From Streptomyces sp. PCS3-D2 (lineage in GTDB: Bacteria > Actinomycetota > Actinomycetes > Streptomycetales > Streptomycetaceae), in the NCBI RefSeq assembly GCF_000612545.2, contig NZ_CP097800.1:434001-498000 (forward strand): a stretch of DNA of 64,000 bases, read 5' to 3'. A program made the position numbers and the translations under genes. The notes below the pieces were generated by a model. It was not told the DNA's origin, did not search any database, and worked only from the letters and a program-made list of their open reading frames with translations. Shown piece by piece: positions 24,186 to 32,586 of the stretch (its first letter is position 1; each line of letters begins with the position of its first letter).

Positions 24186-26468
24186 TCAGAAGTCGCCGTA
24201 ATTGACCTGCCAGGTGGGCAGGCCCATGCGGCGCCAGACGGCGACGACCCGGTCGCGGTCGTCGAGGGAGACCCGCACCGCGAAGCGGTGGCGCACGTGC
24301 GCGTCGAACAGCTCCGCCTTGACCACGTCGTCGCGGCGCGTGTCGCCGGCCGCGCGCATCCACAGCTCGTCGTAGGGCACCTCGTGCCGGCGCAGCCAGG
24401 ACTCGGTCTGGGCCCGGTACTCCTCGCTGCGCCCCGACAGCAGCACCACCGTGTCGCCGTCGGCGCGCCGGAAGGCGTCCAGCGCATGCCGGACCGGCTC
24501 GTTGAGCAGGTCGAGCTCGCAGCGCGTGAAGTCGTACGGCCCCCGGTCGCCGGTCAGTGCGAGCGTGCCGTCGATGTCGCACATCACCGCCGCCGGCAGT
24601 GCAGGGTCGGCGACGTAGGGCGTCACGGGCGGCGCGGCCACCTCCCCCGAGCCGGCGTTCATCCACTCGCTCGTCAGGCGCCAGCCGCCCCGGCGGATGT
24701 TGCGGTGCTTCTCGGCCAGCACTCGGATGATCTCCTCACCGACCTGGCGCTCGCGGGCGGCGTCCCGACTCAGGCACTCCTCCAGCGACACGTCGGTGAA
24801 ATCGTGCACGACGAAGGTCGCGCGGCCGCCGACGGCCGCCTTCAGCCGCTTCGGGATGTGCTTGGTCAGGTGGGTGTTGTCGACGACCACGTCGAACCCG
24901 TCGTCGACGGCCGCGCGGACGGCCGCGTCCTGGATCGCCAGGACCGTCTGCTCGTGGGCGAAGCCGCGGCCGCGCCCAGGATCCGGCAGGTCGAGCATGG
25001 CCCGCAGGTCGTCGAGGTTGACCCGGCGCATGCGGCCGCCGGACTCGGCCTGCAGGGCGCGTGCGGCCGTCGTCTTGCCCGAGGCGGGCAGACCCGTCAT
25101 GACGTGGACGACGGGAATGGGTGACTCGCCCTCGGCGGGCCGGTGGGGCAGGTCCGCAGCCGGCGCCGGGATCCCTGGCGCAGCCCGGGACACGCGGCCG
25201 GCCCCGCCCGACGTCCGCGCGGGAGCGGGCGCGGTCCGGTTGTCCTCGTCGGACACGCTCCTGTCCTCCTCGTCGGTGACGTACGGGTCGACGGCCTCCG
25301 GCCGGACCCGGCGCCAGGTCGTGAGCTCGGTCGACCGGCCGTCGAGCCGCATGAACATCGCGGGCCGAACGGCGCGGTCGGGCAGCTGCGCCACGGCCCG
25401 GGCGAAGGCTCCCCGGTCGGAGGCCAGGTGCACGAGGCCCGCGTAGGCCTCGTCGATCGCCCGCTCGTGGCGGGCGGCGGCCTCCTCCAGGCCGGCGATG
25501 ACCTCGCGCACCCAGTGGTCGAACTCGTCGGGCACCTGCGCCAGCAGAGCATCGAGGGGCTTGCCGCCGGACGCCTCGATGTCGGAGACGGTGCAGTTCA
25601 GGCCCTGTGCGAGCTGCTGGGCGGGCAGGCCGGCGAAGCGCTGGATGCCGTGGCCGCGCCAGATGTCCCGCGCGGTCACGCCGGTGAGCACCCTGTGCAG
25701 CCGTACGTACTCGGACAGCTTGGCCTTGGCGCGCACGCCCGAGGCGAAGCGCAGCACGAAGCCCTCGGCGTCCATGCCGGTGGCGGATGAGCCGCCCGGC
25801 AGGGTGTTGGACTCGGTCAGCGCGAGCAGCTCGTCGAGCGGCATGGCGGGCCACACCGTGACGACGGAGCCGATCCCGGTCCACTGGGTGGCGGCCTCGG
25901 CGAGCGGCACCTCGGTGCCGCCGACGGTGAAGGCCGCAAGGAGGACGAGGTCGCGCCGGTCGCCGTAGTCCACGACGATGCGGTTCTGCGGGTACAGGAT
26001 CTCCGCGAGATAGGTGGTGCCCGGCTTGAGGGCCGAGGTGTCCGCGCCGTCGAGCCGGCGCTGTGCCCAGGTGGCCTGGGCACTCGTGAAGGACGCCTTG
26101 GAGGCGACGCGCCAGCTGCCCGCGTAGTGGAAGACGATCGCGAGGCTGCCGTCGACCTTGTCGTACACCTCGAACGGCTCGTCGGGCAGGGCCGGGGCGT
26201 ACGGCCGGCCCGACGCGTGTTCTCCGACGTTGAAGAACTTCGGCAGCGGCAGCGCGACGATCGCACCGGTCTCGTCGTCGGCGACCAGGCCGCGGCAGCG
26301 CGTGGTGACCTCGTTCCAGACGCCCTCGTACTGGGCCGTCCGCGTGTACGTGTAGATGGACAGCGGCAGCTCTGGGTGCGATTTGCGGGTCACGTACCCG
26401 GCGTCGATCGAGTGTGCCAGCGCCTGGGCGGGCAGCAGGTCATGCAGAGTCAGGCTCTCCTGGCTCAT
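24186..26468 (-). CDS. Trifunctional RNA repair enzyme: RNA ligase, 5'-kinase, 3'-phosphatase
   Basis: One 760-residue polypeptide with three catalytic domains. Residues about 1-390 are a T4 Rnl1-like RNA ligase: nucleotidyl Lys104 in DKVDGS, motif IV near MDAEGFVLRF (about 232-241) and motif V near RAKAKLSEY. Residues about 450-600 are a P-loop polynucleotide kinase, GLPASGKTT at 459-467. Residues about 625-760 are a HAD phosphatase, DIDGT at 631-635. Together these could heal and seal broken RNA ends, as T4 Pnkp plus Rnl1 do for tRNA. All key motifs are present. The NYN nuclease follows at 9 bp. Confidence 0.85.
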   Translation of the reverse strand: MSQESLTLHDLLPAQALAHSIDAGYVTRKSHPELPLSIYTYTRTAQYEGVWNEVTTRCRGLVADDETGAIVALPLPKFFNVGEHASGRPYAPALPDEPFEVYDKVDGSLAIVFHYAGSWRVASKASFTSAQATWAQRRLDGADTSALKPGTTYLAEILYPQNRIVVDYGDRRDLVLLAAFTVGGTEVPLAEAATQWTGIGSVVTVWPAMPLDELLALTESNTLPGGSSATGMDAEGFVLRFASGVRAKAKLSEYVRLHRVLTGVTARDIWRGHGIQRFAGLPAQQLAQGLNCTVSDIEASGGKPLDALLAQVPDEFDHWVREVIAGLEEAAARHERAIDEAYAGLVHLASDRGAFARAVAQLPDRAVRPAMFMRLDGRSTELTTWRRVRPEAVDPYVTDEEDRSVSDEDNRTAPAPARTSGGAGRVSRAAPGIPAPAADLPHRPAEGESPIPVVHVMTGLPASGKTTAARALQAESGGRMRRVNLDDLRAMLDLPDPGRGRGFAHEQTVLAIQDAAVRAAVDDGFDVVVDNTHLTKHIPKRLKAAVGGRATFVVHDFTDVSLEECLSRDAARERQVGEEIIRVLAEKHRNIRRGGWRLTSEWMNAGSGEVAAPPVTPYVADPALPAAVMCDIDGTLALTGDRGPYDFTRCELDLLNEPVRHALDAFRRADGDTVVLLSGRSEEYRAQTESWLRRHEVPYDELWMRAAGDTRRDDVVKAELFDAHVRHRFAVRVSLDDRDRVVAVWRRMGLPTWQVNYGDF

Positions 26469-26525
26469 GGGGTCCTCCCGGTTTGAGACGGCTCATTCTC
26501 GCCTCCGGGAGGTGATGCCCGGTAC

Positions 26526-27212
26526 TCAATTATGCCTGGTCGGGGCGGCTCCAAGGCGGTTGATGTCCGCGGGCCGCAAGATGTGGCCGGGCACCTCGGT
26601 GCCGGGAGTGGCGACGGCGATCATGGCCCGGCCGAAGGCCTCGGAGGTGATGACGAGGTCCGGTGCGAACCGCTGCAGCAGCGGTACCAGCGGTGCGGTG
26701 ACGGCGTGGAGGACACGGTGGAGCCGGGTCCGGGGCCTGGCGCCGCGCGCCGGCCGGACGATGCCGGGGCGGAACATGTAGGCGCGGAAGGGGAGTTCCA
26801 GCAGGTCGTTCTCGGTCCTGCCCTTGACGCGGGCCCACATGGAGCGGCCCCGGCCGGTGCTGTCCGTGCCCTCCCCGGAGGCGTACGCGAAGGTCATACC
26901 GGGGTTGGCTGCGGCGAGCGGCCGGGCGACCGCGAGCGTCAGGTCGTGGGTGACGCGCCGGTAGTCCTCCTCCTTCATGCCGACGGAGGAGACGCCCAGG
27001 CAGAAGAAGCAGGCGTCGAGGGCGGCCGGGTCGACTCCGGCGGCGGACAGGTCGGACGGGTCGTCCTGCACCCGCTCGCGCAGTTTGGGGTGGGTGACGC
27101 CGAGCGGGGAGCGACCGACGGACAGGACGCTGTCGACGGAGTCGTCACGCAGGCACTCGCGCAGGACGGCCCGGCCGAGCATCCCGGTCGCGCCGAAGAG
27201 GATGACGTTCAC
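26526..27212 (-). CDS. NAD(P)H-binding SDR-like protein
   Basis: A 228-residue atypical short-chain dehydrogenase/epimerase with the N-terminal dinucleotide motif GATGMLGRA. It resembles oxidoreductases of the NAD(P)H-binding (DUF, HTATIP2-like) group. The Tyr-x3-Lys pair of classical SDRs is not obvious. The GTG at 27212 starts directly with NVILFGATG; an upstream in-frame start would add a low-complexity tail and is less likely. No functional link with its neighbours is evident. Confidence 0.75.
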   Translation of the reverse strand: MNVILFGATGMLGRAVLRECLRDDSVDSVLSVGRSPLGVTHPKLRERVQDDPSDLSAAGVDPAALDACFFCLGVSSVGMKEEDYRRVTHDLTLAVARPLAAANPGMTFAYASGEGTDSTGRGRSMWARVKGRTENDLLELPFRAYMFRPGIVRPARGARPRTRLHRVLHAVTAPLVPLLQRFAPDLVITSEAFGRAMIAVATPGTEVPGHILRPADINRLGAAPTRHN

Positions 27213-27354
27213 CTCAGGAAGCGTAGGCGTCGGCGGTCGGCGGCGCGCGGGGGCGGGGAGGCGGGCCGGTCCCGCCGGGACGGGCGGGACGGTCGGGACC
27301 GGCTGGTGCGCGGATCGGCGGACGGGCGGACCTGATGCCCGGGATCGCCGGGGC

Positions 27355-27789
27355 TCAGTGGGAGACGCAGAGCTCGTTGCCCTGGGGGTCGGCGAGGGTC
27401 GTCCACGTACTGGGGCCCTGGCGGCCCTCGTGGAGGAACTTCGCCCCCTTGGCGACGAGGCGCTCGACCAGTACCTTCGGGTCCTCGTCACCGGTGCGGA
27501 CGTCGAAGTGCATCCGGTTCTTGACGGTCTTGGCCTCCGGTACGAGCTGGAAGAGGACGCGCGGGGCGCCTTCCAGTCCCCCGGGGTGGCGGATCGCCGC
27601 TCCCGCCTTCCAGACGAGCGTGCCGCGGTGGGTGGTGGTGTCGTCCTCGGTCGCGTGCCCCGCGGCGATCAGGCCGCGGATGAACTGCTCGTCGCTGGGC
27701 TCCACTTCCCAACCGAGGGCGTCGGCCCACCAGTCGGCGAGGGGGTGCGGATCGGGCGAGTCGATGGTCACCTGGAACGTGTACGCCAT
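27355..27789 (-). CDS. VOC-superfamily (glyoxalase-like) protein
   Basis: A 144-residue VOC-fold protein made of two beta-alpha-beta3 modules. Recognisable are the opening FQVTIDSPDPHPLADWWADALGW and the closing LADPQGNELCVSH. This subfamily is usually annotated as glyoxalase-like or bleomycin-resistance-like; the metal ligands are not all clear. Single gene, minus strand. Confidence 0.8.
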   Translation of the reverse strand: MAYTFQVTIDSPDPHPLADWWADALGWEVEPSDEQFIRGLIAAGHATEDDTTTHRGTLVWKAGAAIRHPGGLEGAPRVLFQLVPEAKTVKNRMHFDVRTGDEDPKVLVERLVAKGAKFLHEGRQGPSTWTTLADPQGNELCVSH

Positions 27790-27859
27790 GCCGGGACCCT
27801 ACTGACCGGGCGCGGGCCGCGCCACAGGAGGACCGCCGTGACCACGGCGGGCGGCGCGC

Positions 27860-28810
27860 TCATTGCGGCGGGCGGGGGGCGGCGAGCCGCGAGGAGACGA
27901 GCACGCCGACGATGGCCAGCCAGGCGGCCACGGCGATCCAGAGCAGAAACTCCCCCACCGGAACGAGCCAGGCGATGCCGGCCGGCTCCGCGACGGACAG
28001 GCACGCCGTGGCCGTCATTCCGAGGGGGAAGACGGTGGCCCAGCGCCGGATGTCGCCGCGCGTCCGGGGGTGGCGCAGTTCGGCGGTGAGGAGGACCGCG
28101 TACCAGACGAGGGACAGCGCGAGCGTCACGAGCGTGACGCCGCGCAGGGCCGTGTGCGCCGCGGCCGTCCACACGGGAGACGCGGTGAGCTTGGAGCCGG
28201 CCAGGGCGGAGAGGGAGAGCGCCCCGCCCGCCACCCAGTGGTCGCCCGCGCCGCCCGCCACCTCGCCCAGGTCGAACCTGAGGAGAGCGGCCGCGTAGAG
28301 CAGCAGCCCGAGGCAGAAGGCGGCCAGCGCGGCCCGGGCCAGCCAGTCCTGGTGGCACGCGGCGGCGAGCACGGCTGCCAGGAGGGCGAGCCCCTGCGTC
28401 GCCACGCAGCCGAGGAAGGCGCCTCCGGGCATGCGGCGGTGCCAGTGGCGTACGACGTTGACCAGCAGTCCCGGCCAGAGCACCGCCGCCAGCGCGAGCA
28501 GTGCCGCGGCCGTGGTCTGCCGGCCGAGGAGGGAGATCCGGGTGCCGATGACGGTGGTCGCGGCCACGGCCGTCAGGGCGGCCGGGGTGTCGGCCTCGGC
28601 GCGGAACCGCCCGCGATCGCCCACGAGCCGGGCCGTGAAGTCGAAGCCGAGGACGAGCCACAGGGCGACCGCGACGACGAGTGCGACCAGCGACGCCGCC
28701 TCGTGTCCCGTCATGTACAGCCCGACGGAGATGATGCCCGTGGCCATGACGGCGGCCCCCGCCGCCGGCGGAAGGCCGGTCCACCAGCCCGGGCCCGGAA
28801 GGATGCTCAC
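27860..28810 (-). CDS. TDT-family membrane transporter (tellurite/C4-dicarboxylate, SLAC1-like)
   Basis: A 316-residue protein with ten hydrophobic helices of the TehA/SLAC1 (voltage-dependent anion channel/C4-dicarboxylate) family. The family opening PGWWTGLPPAAGAAVMATGIISVG is present. The GTG at 28810, with GGAA just upstream, fits the family start better than the one at 28828. Likely anion or sulfite/dicarboxylate export; tellurite resistance is a historical label. Confidence 0.8.
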   Translation of the reverse strand: MSILPGPGWWTGLPPAAGAAVMATGIISVGLYMTGHEAASLVALVVAVALWLVLGFDFTARLVGDRGRFRAEADTPAALTAVAATTVIGTRISLLGRQTTAAALLALAAVLWPGLLVNVVRHWHRRMPGGAFLGCVATQGLALLAAVLAAACHQDWLARAALAAFCLGLLLYAAALLRFDLGEVAGGAGDHWVAGGALSLSALAGSKLTASPVWTAAAHTALRGVTLVTLALSLVWYAVLLTAELRHPRTRGDIRRWATVFPLGMTATACLSVAEPAGIAWLVPVGEFLLWIAVAAWLAIVGVLVSSRLAAPRPPQ

Positions 28811-29136
28811 GCTTCCAGCGGACCGCACGGTTCAGCGGGCCGCCAGCGGGCGGGGCCGACTGGCGGGCCGCCCCCGCGCGGCAATCCCAGGGTACGTGTG
28901 CAGGGTGCACGTGACGGGACGCGGCCGTCCCGGGCCCTGGACGGAGCGGGAGAGACAGCGGTCCGCCACGGGGGCGATGCGGACGGCCGAAGGGTCCCCT
29001 CGACGGCGCCCGCGCCGCCATCGAGGTGGCCGGAACTTGCGCTTGCCAGGCCTGTTAGGTCTACCTAACCTATGGCTCGCTCGCGCACGCTCGGCACGAC
29101 TTCGGGATCCGTCCCCGACCGAAGGAGCCTCCCCCC
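28811..29136. other. Divergent intergenic region between TDT transporter and DoxX genes
   Basis: 326 bp with no supportable gene. The only clear element is the palindromic iron-box-like site at 29054-29073; the surrounding stretch is relatively AT-rich and probably holds the DoxX promoter. Confidence 0.5.
29054..29073. promoter_or_regulatory. Candidate DmdR/DtxR-type iron box upstream of DoxX gene
   Basis: TTAGGTCTACCTAACCTAT (29055-29073) agrees with the 19-bp DtxR/IdeR/DmdR consensus TTAGGTTAGGCTAACCTAA at 14 positions. It includes a perfect 16-bp palindrome GTTAGGT-CT-ACCTAAC (29054-29069). It lies 64 bp before the DoxX start. Regulator identity is inferred. Confidence 0.5.
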
Positions 29137-29592
29137 ATGAACACACGTCTCGACCACGCCCAGCCCTACGCCATCGGCCTGTTCCGGATCGTCACGGGCC
29201 TGCTCTTCGCCTCGCACGGCGCCGCTTCCCTCTTCGGCGTGCTCGGCGGCGCCCATGGCGGCGGCACCGTCGCGGCGGGCACCTGGCCGGGCTGGTACGC
29301 GGCAGTCATCCAGCTGGTCGCCGGTGCCCTGGTCCTGCTGGGCCTGGGCACCCGCGCGGCCGCGTTCGCAGCCTCCGGCTCCATGGCGTACGCGTACTTC
29401 ACGGTGCATCAGCCCGGTGCGCTCTGGCCGCTGCAGAACGGCGGCGAGGCCTCCGCGATGTTCTGCTGGGCCTTTCTGCTCCTTGTCTTCACCGGACCCG
29501 GCGCCCTCGCGCTGGGCTCCCTGTTCGCGTCGCGAACGACCGCCTCTTCGAGGCACCGCGACGACACCCGACCGGAAACCGTGGCCGCCTGA
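29137..29592 (+). CDS. DoxX family membrane protein
   Basis: A 151-residue protein with four transmembrane helices and the DoxX signature (IGLFRIVTGLLFASHGAASLF at the start). DoxX proteins are thiosulfate:quinone-oxidoreductase-like subunits; in mycobacteria DoxX works with superoxide dismutase and a sulfurtransferase in a redox-protection complex. An iron-box-like palindrome upstream suggests iron or redox control. The YdeI-like gene follows 44 bp later. Confidence 0.85.
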   Translation: MNTRLDHAQPYAIGLFRIVTGLLFASHGAASLFGVLGGAHGGGTVAAGTWPGWYAAVIQLVAGALVLLGLGTRAAAFAASGSMAYAYFTVHQPGALWPLQNGGEASAMFCWAFLLLVFTGPGALALGSLFASRTTASSRHRDDTRPETVAA

Positions 29593-29636
29593 GGAATGGA
29601 TTCGTCCGCAGATCAACGGCCGATAGCCTGTCGCAC

Positions 29637-30212
29637 ATGGACGAACTCAACGGGGCGGAGATCGTCGGCTTCGCGGACGCCGAAGCGTTCGAAAGCTGGC
29701 TCGCCGAGCACTACACACGCCAGGAAGGGGTGTGGGTCAAGCTCGCGAAGAAGAAGTCCGGGATCCCGTCGGTCACCGATGACGAGCTCGTCGACGTAGG
29801 GCTCTGCTACGGCTGGATCTCCGGGCAGCGACGCTCTCTCGACGACACGCACTACCTGCAGAAATACGTGCCGCGCCGACCCAGGAGCCTGTGGTCGCAG
29901 GTGAACGTCGACAAGGTCGCGGCGCTGACCGCCACGGGCCGGATGCGGGAACCGGGGCTCGATGAGGTGCGCAGGGCACAGGCGGACGGTCGCTGGGTCG
30001 GCGCCTACGCCCCACAACGCACCGCGGGGGTGCCGGAGGACCTCGAAGCGGCACTCGCGGCGCGTCCCGAGGCCCGCGCGGCCTTCGACGCACTGGACCG
30101 GACCGGTCGCTACCTGGTCGCCCTGCCGCTGCTCCAGGCCCTCACGCCGGAGACCAGGAAGGCCCGGCTCGACCGGGCCGTGCGCCTGCTGGCCGGTGAC
30201 CCTCCGCAATGA
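29637..30212 (+). CDS. YdeI/OmpD-associated family protein
   Basis: A 191-residue protein with the YdeI/OmpD-associated signature FESWLAEHYTRQEGVWVKLAKK near residue 16 and the VDVGLCYGWISGQRR motif. In enterobacteria YdeI is linked to antimicrobial-peptide tolerance; in actinomycetes the role is unknown. The C-terminal part carries the family's helical domain. It may be co-transcribed with DoxX. Confidence 0.8.
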   Translation: MDELNGAEIVGFADAEAFESWLAEHYTRQEGVWVKLAKKKSGIPSVTDDELVDVGLCYGWISGQRRSLDDTHYLQKYVPRRPRSLWSQVNVDKVAALTATGRMREPGLDEVRRAQADGRWVGAYAPQRTAGVPEDLEAALAARPEARAAFDALDRTGRYLVALPLLQALTPETRKARLDRAVRLLAGDPPQ

Positions 30213-30381
30213 GGCGGTGAGATGTCGGGGCGGCGGCCGGGCTCTCCCCGCCCCCGGAGAAGGCATCGGGCCCGACCCCACCGCTCACGGGGAGGCCGGG
30301 CCCGGCGACGATCCGGGAGCCCGGGAGCCTGAGACTCGGGGGACCGAGGCCCGGGGGCCCGGGAAGTCGGCCCTCGGCGGG

Positions 30382-30786
30382 TCAGGAATCCTGGTGGCGC
30401 GCCTGCTCCGCCCGCTCCGCGTTCCGCTCCTTGATCCGCACCGCTTCCTTGCGGACCTCTGCCTGGGTGGCGCGCTCCCGCAGGAGCCACTCGGGGGACT
30501 CCTGCTTCAGCGCTTCGATCTGCTCCGTGGTGAGGGGCTCGGTCACTCCGCCGCGGGCGAGGCCGGCGATGGAGACGCCCAGCTTGGAGGCGACGACCGG
30601 GCGGGGGTGCGGACCGTTGCGGCGCAGTTCCTGGAGCCACTGGGGCGGGTCGGCCTGGAGCGCGCTCAGTTCACTGCGCGAGACGACACCCTCCTGGAAC
30701 TCTGCGGGGGTGGCCTGGAGGTACACGCCCAGCTTCTTCGCCGCGGTCGCGGGCTTCATCGTCTGGGTGTTCTGGTGCGACGTCAT
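30382..30786 (-). CDS. DUF5997 family protein
   Basis: A 134-residue soluble protein of the actinobacterial DUF5997 family, with KPATAAKKLGVYLQATPAEFQ near the start and a basic, helical C-terminus. It is divergent from the LysR ligand-domain protein with only 58 bp between starts, a pairing that recurs in Streptomyces. Function unknown. ATG 30786 or the internal 30759 could start; no clear ribosome site, so the transcript may be leaderless. Confidence 0.7.
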   Translation of the reverse strand: MTSHQNTQTMKPATAAKKLGVYLQATPAEFQEGVVSRSELSALQADPPQWLQELRRNGPHPRPVVASKLGVSIAGLARGGVTEPLTTEQIEALKQESPEWLLRERATQAEVRKEAVRIKERNAERAEQARHQDS

Positions 30787-30844
30787 GAGGTCAAGGGTAT
30801 CGAGCATGTGCACGGCTTCCGACCACGCCCGGTAACCTTGCGGG

Positions 30845-31657
30845 GTGACAGGCTCGGAAACACCCCCAGCGTTCCGGCTCGCTTATGTCCCCGGCGTGAC
30901 CCCTGCCAAGTGGGTGCGGATCTGGAACGAGCGGCTGCCCGACGTACCCCTGACCCTCGCACAGGTCTCCTCCGCCGAGGTGTTCGGCGTCCTGCGCGCC
31001 GGTGACGCCGACGCGGGCTTCGTCCGCCTCCCGGTCGACCGCACCGACCTCAGCGCGATCCCCCTCTACACCGAGACCACGGTGGTCGTGGTCCCCAAGG
31101 ACCACCTCGTGGCGGCGGCCGAGGAGGTCACCACCGAGGACCTCGCCGACGAGGTCGTGTGGCAGCCGCTCGACGACACCCTGGACTGGGAGAAGCTTCC
31201 CGGCCGGCCCGCGATCGAGCGGCCCGCCACGACGGCGGACGCTATCGAGCTGGTGGCGGCGGGTGTGGGCGTGCTCGTCGTGCCCCAGTCCCTGGCCCGC
31301 CTGCACCACCGCAGGGACCTCACCTACCGGCCGGTCTCCGACGCACCCACGTCACGGGTGGCGCTGTCGTGGCCACAGGCGGAGCCCACCCCCGACCTGG
31401 TGGAGGAGTTCATCGGGATCGTCCGCGGACGGACGGTGAACAGCACGCGGGGCCGGCAGCAGGGGGCTCAGCAGCCCAAGGCCAAGGGCAAGCGGCCCGA
31501 GCGGGGCACGGGCAAGGCCGTCGGCAGCGGACCCCGGCGCGGGTCCGGGGCCGGGTCCGGCAAGCCCGCTTCGGGCAAGGCGGCCGGGAAGAACGCGCGC
31601 GGTGGCTCCGGCGGGGCCAAGGGATGCAAGGGCGGCAAGCCCCGGCGGCGCCCCTAG
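30845..31657 (+). CDS. LysR substrate-binding-domain protein lacking the DNA-binding domain
   Basis: A 270-residue protein whose residues 1-200 match the LysR effector domain (FRLAYVPGVTPAKWVRIWNERLP, then GVLRAGDADAGFVRLPVD). No HTH precedes it: upstream sequence is the DUF5997 gene on the other strand. The last about 70 residues are Gly/Lys/Arg-rich and could bind nucleic acid. The GTG at 30845 has almost no leader. It may be a ligand-binding adaptor working with DUF5997; this is inference. Confidence 0.75.
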   Translation: MTGSETPPAFRLAYVPGVTPAKWVRIWNERLPDVPLTLAQVSSAEVFGVLRAGDADAGFVRLPVDRTDLSAIPLYTETTVVVVPKDHLVAAAEEVTTEDLADEVVWQPLDDTLDWEKLPGRPAIERPATTADAIELVAAGVGVLVVPQSLARLHHRRDLTYRPVSDAPTSRVALSWPQAEPTPDLVEEFIGIVRGRTVNSTRGRQQGAQQPKAKGKRPERGTGKAVGSGPRRGSGAGSGKPASGKAAGKNARGGSGGAKGCKGGKPRRRP

Positions 31658-31745
31658 GGCTCCGGCCCCCGGCGTCCCGGACGGCGGGGACCGTGGAATG
31701 GTCCTCGAAGAACCGTCACCGGCAAGGATTTGCCAGAATCGGATC

Positions 31746-32117
31746 ATGCTGACCATCGGGACGATCGTCATGGGCGCCGAGGACGTGCGGCGGGCCGCCG
31801 CATTCTGGTCCGGGGCGCTGGGCTACGTACCACGTGACGGCGCGGTGGACGACGGCTGGACCGTCCTGGAACCGGCCGACGGCGCCGGACCCGCACTGGC
31901 CCTCGGCCGCAGCATCACGCCGGTCCAGCGGCGCCCCCGCGTCCACCTCGACCTGTACGCGGCGGACGCGGCCGAACAGGCGGCGGAGGTGGCACGGCTG
32001 GTGTCGCTGGGAGCCCGGCACGTGGAGTGGGACTCCTACCCCGAGAACCCTGACTTCGTGGTCCTGGCGGACCCCGAGGGCAACCGCTTCTGCGTGATCG
32101 ACGCGACCCACGGCTGA
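31746..32117 (+). CDS. VOC-superfamily (glyoxalase-like) protein
   Basis: A 123-residue VOC-fold protein, with GAEDVRRAAAFWSGALGY at the start and FVVLADPEGNRFCVIDAT at the end. It belongs to the glyoxalase-like-domain group rather than to lyases with confirmed metal sites. It is monocistronic and 88 bp after the LysR-domain gene. Confidence 0.8.
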   Translation: MLTIGTIVMGAEDVRRAAAFWSGALGYVPRDGAVDDGWTVLEPADGAGPALALGRSITPVQRRPRVHLDLYAADAAEQAAEVARLVSLGARHVEWDSYPENPDFVVLADPEGNRFCVIDATHG

Positions 32118-32586
32118 CTCCCCCGCCCCGTCTGCGGGAGACGGACGGGGCGTGAAGCCCTGCGGAGGGGACTGCGAGGCCTCGCCGCCGTGCCGTTCCT
32201 CACTGATGCGGATCGACTCGATGACGACGTCGTCGACCGGGCGGCCCCCTGCTCCGACGGCTGTGCCGGCGATGGAGTCCACGACCTTGCGTGGGAACGG
32301 CGGTCCCGCACGGGCGGCTCCGGGCGCCCGCTCGGGCGGAAGGCGGCCGAAGCCTCACCCGGCCGGGGCCGGCATCCGCGCAACCGAAGATCCCGTCGGC
32401 GGGCTGCGGCCGGTGACGCGGGCAGAGCCACGCGGACAACGGCCCTTCCTGATCCCCCGCTTTCCCCTTCCTTAAGCGGAACCTAAGGCTCATCGAGACC
32501 GCCCCGAAGCGAACGAATGTCCGTTTCGGGGCGGCTAGCGTGCTGCCGCAACCCCAACTCCCCAGTAGCACAAAGGCAGGCACGCG
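32118..32586. other. Long intergenic region upstream of chitinase
   Basis: 469 bp with no gene I can support. Directly before the chitinase is an inverted repeat CCGCCCCGAA-N16-TTCGGGGCGG (32499-32534) whose loop carries a GAACG/CGTT-like core. No DasR consensus (ACTGGTCTAGACCACT) was found, which is the expected regulator of chitin genes. Reading frames through this stretch look like GC-rich shadow frames. Confidence 0.45.

Noticed and set aside
32118-32586. DasR binding site (dre) ahead of the chitinase
   Set aside because: Chitin genes usually have ACTGGTCTAGACCACT-like sites; no sequence close to that was found.
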